This document shows positions 1 to 5,646 of a DNA stretch of 5,646 nt, one piece after another (the first letter of the stretch is position 1; each line of letters begins with the position of its first letter). The stretch is from an uncultured Lachnospiraceae bacterium (GTDB taxonomy: Bacteria > Bacillota > Clostridia > Lachnospirales > Lachnospiraceae): the NCBI GenBank assembly GCA_949346185.1, contig CASGVX010000147.1, positions 1-5,646 on the forward strand, given 5' to 3'. The notes beneath the pieces were generated by a model. The model was not told the DNA's origin. It worked only from the letters and a program-made list of their open reading frames with translations, and did not search any database. Both the position numbers and the translations under genes were made by a program.

Positions 1-39
1 GATGGAGATTCCAGCAAGCAAAATGTGAAGATTTATTTC

Positions 40-69
40 TTAACAGTTCCTAAGTTCCATTTGTTTTAT
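40..69 (+). promoter_or_regulatory. Weak candidate sigma-A promoter ahead of sbcD
   Basis: TTAACA at 40-45 matches five of six bases of the -35 consensus. An 18-base spacer leads to TTTTAT at 64-69, which matches only four of six bases of the -10 consensus. Transcription would begin near 76, directly in front of the ribosome binding site, giving a leader of under 20 bases. In AT-rich sequence such matches arise easily, and sbcD could instead be read from a promoter left of the window. Confidence 0.25.
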
Positions 70-77
70 GCGGTTAT

Positions 78-86
78 AGGGAGAGG
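78..86 (+). promoter_or_regulatory. Ribosome binding site of sbcD
   Basis: The purine run AGGGAGAGG ends 7 bases before the ATG at 94. It is a good match to the anti-Shine-Dalgarno sequence at ordinary spacing, and it fixes the sbcD start. An in-frame-1 TAG at 91-93 touches the start codon. Confidence 0.75.
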
Positions 87-93
87 AAAATAG

Positions 94-1251
94 ATGAAAT
101 TAATACATTTAGGGGATTTGCATATTGGAAAGTCTGTGAATGACTATAGTATGATTGAGGATCAGAGATATATTCTGGATCAGATTTTGGAGATTGGGGC
201 GGAGCGGGAAATTGATGGAATCTTGATTGCGGGAGACGTATATGACAAGTCTGTTCCCAGCGAGGAGGCGGTGCGGGTATTTGACCGATTCCTGTGCCAG
301 ATGGCGGAGCGGAAGATGAAGGCATTTATCATCAGCGGGAACCATGATTCTGACGAGAGGCTTCACTTTGGCAGCGGACTGTTTGCCTCTCATGACATCT
401 ATATTGCTTCTAAGTACGAGGGCGCGCTATCTAGGCAGACGGTAGAGGACGAGCATGGCAGGGTGAATATATATCTTCTGCCCTTCGTGAAGGCGTCTCA
501 GGTGAGGCATTTCTTCCCGGAACAGGAAATTGATTCCTATGACAAGGCGGTGCGGACCGTGATCGAACGGGAGGATATTGACGTGAGGGAGCGAAATATC
601 CTAGTGGCTCACCAGTTTGTGGCAGGCCGGAGCGGAGAGGTGGAGCTGGCCGGCTCGGAGAATGCGGCGGTGCAGCATGTGGGCGCAGTGGAGAAGATTG
701 GGGCGGATTGCTTTGATGCTTTTGATTACGTGGCTCTAGGGCATATCCATTCGCCCCAGAAAGTGGCGGGAGACAGGGTGAGGTATTCCGGCTCGCCCCT
801 GAAATATTCCCTCAGCGAGATCTGCAATGAGAAGTCCGTGCCAGTGATTGCTCTGGGAAAAAAGGGGGAAGTGGCGGTGGACTTGGTTCCCCTGAAGCCT
901 TTTCGGGATATGAGGCAGATCAAGGGCAAGATGGAGCAGATACTTCAGAAGGAACATATTCTGTCGCCAGAGGATTATATCTACGTGACGCTTACGGATG
1001 AAACGCCTATTTCCGATGCCATGGCGATTATCAGACAGCATTATCCCAATGCCATGAAGGTGGATTATGAAAATTCCCGAACCAGGGAGGGGGAGGATTT
1101 GGATTTCTCTAGGGTGGCTGGGGAGAAATCTTTCCGGGAAATGATCGGAGATTTTTACCAGATGATGTATGGGCAGGAAATCAGCGGGGAGGAAGAGAAG
1201 ATCATGATGGAAGTGGCAGGAGAGGCAGGTGTGGCAGATGAAGCCGATTAA
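94..1251 (+). CDS. sbcD: SbcD, exonuclease subunit of the SbcCD complex (Mre11 family)
   Basis: This is the nuclease subunit of SbcCD, a cytoplasmic complex that degrades DNA ends and opens hairpins in a Mn-dependent, ATP-controlled way during double-strand break repair. The 385-residue product is of usual family length and carries the full calcineurin-like phosphoesterase signature: GDLHIG with D8 and H10, GDVYD with D48, SGNHD with N83, H84 and D85, H173 in VAHQF, and GHIH with H217 and H219. These are the expected metal ligands and catalytic histidine. Residues after about 270 match the SbcD C-terminal capping region, and the last 20 or so are acidic and low in complexity. The ATG start is supported by a purine-rich ribosome binding site 7 bases upstream and by the family-typical N-terminus MKLIHLGDLHIG. 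The 3' end overlaps sbcC, so the two subunits are probably made together. The identity is secure; in vivo substrates in this organism are inferred from the family. Confidence 0.97.
   Translation: MKLIHLGDLHIGKSVNDYSMIEDQRYILDQILEIGAEREIDGILIAGDVYDKSVPSEEAVRVFDRFLCQMAERKMKAFIISGNHDSDERLHFGSGLFASHDIYIASKYEGALSRQTVEDEHGRVNIYLLPFVKASQVRHFFPEQEIDSYDKAVRTVIEREDIDVRERNILVAHQFVAGRSGEVELAGSENAAVQHVGAVEKIGADCFDAFDYVALGHIHSPQKVAGDRVRYSGSPLKYSLSEICNEKSVPVIALGKKGEVAVDLVPLKPFRDMRQIKGKMEQILQKEHILSPEDYIYVTLTDETPISDAMAIIRQHYPNAMKVDYENSRTREGEDLDFSRVAGEKSFREMIGDFYQMMYGQEISGEEEKIMMEVAGEAGVADEAD
1218..1225 (+). promoter_or_regulatory. Ribosome binding site of sbcC inside the sbcD 3' end
   Basis: AGGAGAGG lies within the last codons of sbcD. 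The AGGAG part is 6 bases before the GTG at 1229 and 15 before the ATG at 1238; the AGAGG part is 12 bases before the ATG. A weaker AGG at 1227-1229 is 8 bases from the ATG. Spacing thus favours the GTG slightly, while protein conservation favours the ATG. The site supports translation of sbcC by ribosomes finishing sbcD. Confidence 0.55.
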
Positions 1252-4200
1252 ATTGATTATCAGCGCCTTCGGCCCTTATGGAGAGACCATGCCGGAGATT
1301 TGCTTTGAGCAGTTTGAGCAGCGGGGGCTTTTTTTGATTTCCGGGGATACTGGGGCGGGAAAGACCACGATTTTTGATGCCATCTGTTTTGCCTTATATG
1401 GGGTGAGCAGCGGAAAATATCGGGATGCCATCCATCTCAGGAGCGATTATGCCAAGCCGGGGGTGGAGAGCTTCGTGGATTTCTATTTTTCCCATCAGGG
1501 GAAGGCATACCATGTGTACCGCCAGCCGGCTTATGTGCGGGAGAAGAAGAGGGGGGAGGGGACGACTACCCAGGAGGAGAGGGCGGTGCTATACTGCGGC
1601 GATGACGTGCCTGTGGAGGGGACGGCGAGAGTGGATAAGGCAGTGAGGGAACTTCTCCACATGGATGTGAAGCAATTCAAGCAGATTGTGATGATTGCCC
1701 AGGGGGAATTTCGGGAACTTCTCAATGCGGATACGGATGCTAGGACGGAGATTTTCCGCACCATATTTATGACAGATGGGTACCGGAAGGTTGGGGAGAA
1801 GCTCAAGGCTAGGAGAAATGCCAGCGCAAGGGGCAGGGATGCCGCAGAGCAGAGCATACTCCAATATTTTGCTGACGGGGAGACTGGGGAGGGCAGTGCC
1901 TATGGGGAGAGGCTGGAGGAACTGAAGGAGAATGCCTTGGAGAGCGGGAGTGCTTGGAATCTGGAGGAGATGGCGGAACTTCTCGGGCAGATCCTGGAGG
2001 AAGATGGGAGAGCGTCTGCGGAACTGGAGAAGGAACTAGAGGTCGCCGCCAAGAGATTGGATGAGAAGAATCGTGCCCTTGCCGTGGCAGATACCAATAA
2101 TGGATTCTTGGAAAAATTGCAGAAACTGCAGGAGGAGGAGCGGAATCTGGCGAGTCAGAGGGGGGAGATGGAGGAACTGTCCCTTCTCGTCCAGAGGCAG
2201 ACTGCCGCTGTCAGGGAGGTGTATCCTTCCTATGGGCATTGGCGCAGGAAGCGGGAAGAACTTGCGGTGGCAGAGAAGGAAATTGCTTCGAGGGAACAGG
2301 AATTGACGGCCGCAAGGGAAAGGCACCGCAAGGCGGCAGAGGATTTGCAGAAATCCAGAGATAGGGAGCAGGAGGGGGAGAAGTTTAAGCGAAGAGCCCA
2401 AAAATTGGGGGAGGATTTTGCCAAATATCGTCAGCGGGATGACTTGGCTGCCCAGGTGGCTGGCTTGGAGGAAGTCTGGGAAATGCTGGAAAAAGAGGAA
2501 TCAGAAATTCAGGCCGCTGAGGAGAACTGGCGGGAGAAGGTGGCTGGCTTGGAGAGGGAGATTGCCGTATTGGAAAATAGGCCGGCAGAGCTGGCGGTGC
2601 TGCAGAATGATAAGAAATCCTTGGGAGAGTGGGAGAAAAGGGCAAGGAAGGTCAGCCAGAAGGAGATTCCGTCCTATCAGAAAAGAGAGCTGACGTTGTC
2701 CGAGAGGCAGGAAACTTTTCTGGAAAAGCAGAAAATATGGGAAGAGAGGGAGAATCATAGGAGGCGGGGAGAGATTGTCTTGGATCGCTGCAGGGCGGGA
2801 CTTTTAGCCCGGTCCCTCCAGGAGGGGGAGGCGTGCCCGGTATGCGGCTCCCTCTATCATCCCAGCCTGGCTCCGCTGCCAGAGGAGGCGATTACCGAGG
2901 AGGCGTTGGAAAAGCTGCAGCAGGCAGAAGGGGAGGCAAGGGAGGAGAAGGAAAAGGCTCTTCGTCAGGTGGAGCGTGCCAAGTCATCGCTGGAGTCCAT
3001 GGGCGTGTCCCTCAGAGAATCCATGATGGAACTATTGGCATCAGATTTCCTTGCTGTGGAATGTTCCGAAGAAATGCCTTGGGGGGAGCTGTTTTCTCTG
3101 ATGGCAGAGGCGGAAGAGGAAATGGAAACACGGAGGGGAGAATTAGCGCAGAGAGAGGTGGCAGTCCGGAGAGAATGCCTTGTTCTGGCAAAGAATCAGG
3201 AGGCCTTGGCAGATATCCGGGGGAGGGAGGCGGAAGAACTTGCTGCCAGAAAGGAGGCCTTTGGGAAGAAGAAGGAGGAGAGCCAGACCCAATTGGCAGA
3301 AAAGAGGGCGTTGCTGCATAGTCTGGGGGAGCTGGAGTATGGGACTTTTCGGGAAGCACAGGAAGAGCAGAGGAGGGTCGAGAGGCAGTGGAAAGTGATT
3401 GCAGAAGCCATTGGCGCTGCTGAGAAGGAGGAGCGGGAAGCCGGATTAAAGGAGACGGAGCAGGAGTCGGCTCTCGCCACGCTAAAGACGGAATACCGAA
3501 AGGGGCAGGAGGAAGAGAAACGCCTCAGGGAAGGATTTCAACAGGCGATGGAGGAGAATCAGTTTGTCTCTCGGGAGGAGTTCCTGCGCTATGTAGTTCC
3601 GGAGGAGGTGCTTAAGAATAATGAGTATGAGAGGGCAGATTATGATAACAGGGTAAAGAACAATGGAAGCAATCTGGCACAGGCTCAGGCAGATGCCCGG
3701 AATCGGACGTGGATGGATGTCCAGGTTCTGCAATCCCAGCAGAGGGAGCAAGCCCTTCGGGTGGAAGCATTGCGGGAGCGAAAGACAGAGGCTGACAGGC
3801 GAAGGAAAAATAACGATAGGATTAGGAAGGGGATTCTTGGCAAAGAGGCAGAGTTTCGGAAGCATGAAAGGGAAAATGCCCTGTGCAGCCGTCTGTATCG
3901 GCTGGTAGCAGGACAGATTAGCGGGGGTGAGAAGATTACCTTGGAACAGTATGTTCAGGCGGCAGGATTTGACGGCATCCTTGCTGCGGCAAATCGGAGA
4001 TTGCTTCCCATGAGCGATGGCAGGTATGAGCTGTTCAGGAAGAGGGAGTTCTCGGATAAGAGGAGAAATGCTTTTTTAGATTTGGAAGTGTTTGATAATT
4101 TTACGGGGCATAGGAGGCCGGTGGGGAATCTCTCTGGCGGGGAGAGCTTTCAGGCATCGCTCAGTCTGGCCTTGGGACTTTCGGATACGGTTGCTTCCCA

Positions 4201-4426
4201 TTTGGGAGGGATTCAGACGGATGCCTTGTTCATAGACGAGGGGTTCGGCACATTGGATGGCAAGTCCATTGCCTGTGCCTTGGATACCCTGATGGCCTTA
4301 TCCGGCACGAATAAGCTGGTGGGGATTATCAGCCACCGGGAGGAATTGACCACGAATATTCCCCAGCAGATTCGGATTGAGAAGTCGAGAGAGGGCAGCC
4401 GCATGGAGGTGGATGATGGCCTGTAA
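1238..4426 (+). CDS. sbcC: SbcC, ATPase subunit of the SbcCD nuclease complex (Rad50/SMC-like)
   Basis: SbcC is the ATP-binding, DNA-tethering partner of SbcD. The 1062-residue product has the complete Rad50 layout. The N-terminal ATPase half has MKPIKLIISAFGPY, Walker A GDTGAGKTT at 36-44 and Q-loop Q155 in IAQGEF. Long Glu/Lys/Arg-rich coiled-coil arms run from about 170 to 525 and from about 550 to 880. Between them is a zinc hook, CPVC at 533-536 in the context CPVCGSLYHP, almost exactly mid-protein, which dimerises two complexes through Zn. The C-terminal ATPase half has the ITLEQYV block near 900, GRYEL near 928, signature NLSGGES at 964-970, Walker B ALFIDE at 996-1001, D-loop GTLD at 1004-1007 and switch histidine H1033 in IISHRE. 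No key residue is missing. I chose the ATG at 1238 because it gives the family-typical MKPIKL start. An in-frame GTG at 1229 would add three residues (M-W-Q) and sits at a better distance from the AGGAG at 1218. Either way the gene overlaps the sbcD end, by 14 or 23 bases. Confidence 0.97.
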   Translation: MKPIKLIISAFGPYGETMPEICFEQFEQRGLFLISGDTGAGKTTIFDAICFALYGVSSGKYRDAIHLRSDYAKPGVESFVDFYFSHQGKAYHVYRQPAYVREKKRGEGTTTQEERAVLYCGDDVPVEGTARVDKAVRELLHMDVKQFKQIVMIAQGEFRELLNADTDARTEIFRTIFMTDGYRKVGEKLKARRNASARGRDAAEQSILQYFADGETGEGSAYGERLEELKENALESGSAWNLEEMAELLGQILEEDGRASAELEKELEVAAKRLDEKNRALAVADTNNGFLEKLQKLQEEERNLASQRGEMEELSLLVQRQTAAVREVYPSYGHWRRKREELAVAEKEIASREQELTAARERHRKAAEDLQKSRDREQEGEKFKRRAQKLGEDFAKYRQRDDLAAQVAGLEEVWEMLEKEESEIQAAEENWREKVAGLEREIAVLENRPAELAVLQNDKKSLGEWEKRARKVSQKEIPSYQKRELTLSERQETFLEKQKIWEERENHRRRGEIVLDRCRAGLLARSLQEGEACPVCGSLYHPSLAPLPEEAITEEALEKLQQAEGEAREEKEKALRQVERAKSSLESMGVSLRESMMELLASDFLAVECSEEMPWGELFSLMAEAEEEMETRRGELAQREVAVRRECLVLAKNQEALADIRGREAEELAARKEAFGKKKEESQTQLAEKRALLHSLGELEYGTFREAQEEQRRVERQWKVIAEAIGAAEKEEREAGLKETEQESALATLKTEYRKGQEEEKRLREGFQQAMEENQFVSREEFLRYVVPEEVLKNNEYERADYDNRVKNNGSNLAQAQADARNRTWMDVQVLQSQQREQALRVEALRERKTEADRRRKNNDRIRKGILGKEAEFRKHERENALCSRLYRLVAGQISGGEKITLEQYVQAAGFDGILAAANRRLLPMSDGRYELFRKREFSDKRRNAFLDLEVFDNFTGHRRPVGNLSGGESFQASLSLALGLSDTVASHLGGIQTDALFIDEGFGTLDGKSIACALDTLMALSGTNKLVGIISHREELTTNIPQQIRIEKSREGSRMEVDDGL

Positions 4427-4542
4427 GCATGGACGCATTGGAAATGGGTTTTCGCTGCTATGGTGGAGCGGACGGCAGCCATGCGGTTTACTATTCACGG
4501 TCAATGTGGTTTTTTGTTTATGGAGTTTGGGCTATTTTTCTG

Positions 4543-4571
4543 TGGAAAACACATAGAGTATATGATAGAAT
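4543..4571 (+). promoter_or_regulatory. Candidate extended -10 sigma-A promoter of the FIST gene
   Basis: TGGAAA at 4543-4548 (four of six to the -35 consensus) is followed after 17 bases by TAGAAT at 4566-4571 (five of six to the -10 consensus). The TG at 4563-4564 sits one base before the hexamer, forming the extended -10 element TGATAGAAT that is common in Gram-positive promoters. Transcription would start near 4578, only about 20 bases before the start codon. This would make the FIST gene a separate unit from sbcDC. Confidence 0.45.
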
Positions 4572-4581
4572 ATTGTAGACG

Positions 4582-4594
4582 AAAGGAGGGGGAG
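4582..4594 (+). promoter_or_regulatory. Strong ribosome binding site of the FIST gene
   Basis: AAAGGAGGGGGAG contains the full AGGAGG core at 4584-4589, 9 bases before the ATG at 4599. It is the strongest Shine-Dalgarno site in the window and sets the start of the FIST gene, which has no competing in-frame start close upstream. Confidence 0.8.
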
Positions 4595-4598
4595 TGTC

Positions 4599-5646
4599 AT
4601 GAAGCAGTTTGAGATTGCATATGCAGGAGCGGATGCATTTCGGACGGAGATGAAGACGCTGCAGAGCCATTTCGGGAAAAATGGCAATACGAATCTTTTC
4701 TTTCAGGTATACTCTACGATATTGGAGCGGGAGCCGATTGGGGATTTGTGCGGCGTTTTGGATGAGGTGTTTCCCGAGGCGCCTTATATGGGCTGCTCTA
4801 CCAGCGGAAATATCGTGGACTGTCAGGTTTCCGGGGAAATGACGGTAATCTGCACGGTATTTGAGGATGAGGATACCCAGGTCAAAGTCCTGCAGTATGA
4901 TACATGCGCCTCTCCCATATCGGAGATTACCCGTCAGGTGATTGAGGAAACGGAAAGCAATCCTTGGGTGAAGGCGGTGGAACTCTACTGCACGATTCCT
5001 GAAAATTCTACCACCAGCTTTTGCGTGGGATTGAAGGATGTCAGGCCGGACATTCAAATATTCGGCGGGATCTCCTGCAGCGAGGACATTACCAGTTCTG
5101 ATTCCGCGGTGTTTTCCAAAGATGGGGGATATGCCACGAAGTCCGTGGTGCTGGTTCTGTTCGGCGGGGAGCGGTTCTATGTGGAGTCCATGAAGATTAC
5201 AGGCTGGAAGCCTCTGGGAAGAAAGTTTTATATCACCAAGTCAGAGGGGAGAATCCTGCAGGAATTGGATGGCCTTCCGGCTTATCAGGTATATCAGAAG
5301 TATTTGAAAATACAGAATGACGAGAATTTCTTCTATCATACCTTGGAATTTCCTATGTTCTATGAGCATAATGGCACCACAATCCTGCGGGTGCCGGTGG
5401 CAAGCAACCCGGACGACTCTATCACCATGTCCTCGGATATGGACGTGGGTTCTGTGGTGCGGATATCCTATGGGGATCCGGCGACGATTGTAGATAGCAT
5501 TAAGGCGGCGGGAGTGGAAATTCGGGATTTTCAGCCAGACTTGCTCCATATCTTTTCCTGTGCTGCCAGACGCACGTTCTGGACAACGGAGGAACCTACT
5601 TATGAAATCTCTCCGCTGGAGGAAATCGCTCCCTCATCCGGGTTCT
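4599..5646 (+). CDS. FIST-domain sensory protein, 5' part only (runs off the window)
   Basis: This frame is open for 349 codons with no stop before the window edge. It resembles the FIST_N plus FIST_C sensor pair, a family thought to bind small ligands, possibly amino acids, and usually found in signal transduction proteins. Recognisable blocks are GCSTSG at 65-70, IFGGISCSED at 154-163, GWKPLG at 202-207 followed by ELDGLPAYQVYQKYL at 222-236 (the usual FIST_N to FIST_C boundary), FPM at 251-253, a RVPVASNPDD segment at 264-273, and CAAR at 321-324. The sequence stops at SSGF, where I would expect the closing Gly-Phe...Gly-Glu motif of FIST_C. No signal peptide or membrane segment is visible, so the protein is probably cytoplasmic. 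Nine cysteines occur in the visible part. The start follows a near-perfect ribosome binding site. In Clostridia such proteins often carry a GGDEF, kinase or chemoreceptor output domain, which cannot be seen here. The family call is from remembered motifs; ligand and output are unknown. Confidence 0.82.
   Translation, partial: MKQFEIAYAGADAFRTEMKTLQSHFGKNGNTNLFFQVYSTILEREPIGDLCGVLDEVFPEAPYMGCSTSGNIVDCQVSGEMTVICTVFEDEDTQVKVLQYDTCASPISEITRQVIEETESNPWVKAVELYCTIPENSTTSFCVGLKDVRPDIQIFGGISCSEDITSSDSAVFSKDGGYATKSVVLVLFGGERFYVESMKITGWKPLGRKFYITKSEGRILQELDGLPAYQVYQKYLKIQNDENFFYHTLEFPMFYEHNGTTILRVPVASNPDDSITMSSDMDVGSVVRISYGDPATIVDSIKAAGVEIRDFQPDLLHIFSCAARRTFWTTEEPTYEISPLEEIAPSSGF

Larger units (their letters stand above)
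4427..4598 (+). other. Intergenic gap between sbcC and the FIST gene
   Basis: This 172-base stretch holds no coding frame that I can support and no RNA gene that I recognise. The first half is fairly GC-rich with short inverted segments, such as CGCATTGG at 4434-4441 against CCATGCG at 4479-4485 with one bulged base, but no T-run follows them directly. A run of six T at 4510-4515 lacks a preceding stem. The second half is AT-rich and carries the candidate promoter and ribosome binding site of the FIST gene. Whether sbcC transcripts end here is not decided by the sequence. Confidence 0.6.

Noticed and set aside
1..93. Frame 1 is open from the left edge to a TAG at 91-93, touching the sbcD start codon, as if an upstream gene ended there
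   Set aside because: Thirty open codons can occur by chance, the peptide is not recognisable, and the region looks AT-rich and noncoding. The other two + frames stop at 26-28 and 51-53, so the end of an upstream gene cannot be placed.
2833..3321. A 162-codon + strand frame inside sbcC
   Set aside because: It lies out of frame across the zinc hook and second coil of sbcC. Its Gly/Arg-rich product reflects reading purine-rich codons in the wrong frame.
3012..3359. Pro/Ser-rich minus-strand frame opposite sbcC
   Set aside because: Proline and serine richness is what the complement of GGN/GAG-rich coding sequence gives. No initiation signal or domain supports it.
3914..3934. A second ABC-signature-like ISGGEK at SbcC residues 894-899
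   Set aside because: It lies at the start of the C-terminal lobe in the conserved ITLEQYV block, not before Walker B. The true signature is NLSGGES at 964-970, so the match is coincidental.
4453..4516. Possible Rho-independent terminator after sbcC
   Set aside because: GCTGC at 4454-4458 can pair with GCAGC at 4475-4479, but the loop is 16 bases and the stem does not extend. The six-T run at 4510-4515 is about 30 bases away and has only a three-pair CAC/GTG stem before it.
4518..5057. A 179-codon open frame on the minus strand across the start of the FIST gene
   Set aside because: It is antisense to a frame with clear family motifs, a promoter candidate and a strong ribosome binding site. 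Its own product shows no recognisable domain and it spans the intergenic promoter.

Overview
The window looks like ordinary chromosomal DNA from a Gram-positive, Clostridia-type bacterium, most likely a member of the Lachnospiraceae. The basis is strong purine-rich Shine-Dalgarno sites, a G- and A-heavy coding strand, heavy use of AGG/CGG arginine codons at roughly balanced base composition, and the gene types present. The lineage is an inference from style, not from a marker gene. All three genes lie on the + strand.

Positions 1-93 are a short leader holding a weak candidate promoter and a good ribosome binding site. Positions 94-1251 encode SbcD, the Mre11-type nuclease subunit. Positions 1238-4426 encode SbcC, the Rad50-type ATPase subunit, whose start lies inside the end of sbcD. 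Both are full length with every key motif intact. Together they form the SbcCD complex, an ATP-controlled DNA end and hairpin nuclease used in double-strand break repair and in removing palindromes and protein-blocked ends. The overlap points to one transcript and coupled translation.

Positions 4427-4598 are a 172-base gap with no convincing terminator. It has a plausible extended -10 promoter just ahead of the next gene and a near-perfect ribosome binding site. From 4599 to the right edge runs the 5' part (349 codons, no stop) of a gene for a FIST-domain sensory protein. The window ends inside the FIST C-terminal domain, so any output domain (for example GGDEF or a kinase) is out of view.

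I found no mobile element, CRISPR array, tRNA or rRNA, and no sign of recent transfer. The least explained item is the FIST protein next to sbcCD; the data do not show that it works with the nuclease. I do not see an undescribed system here.
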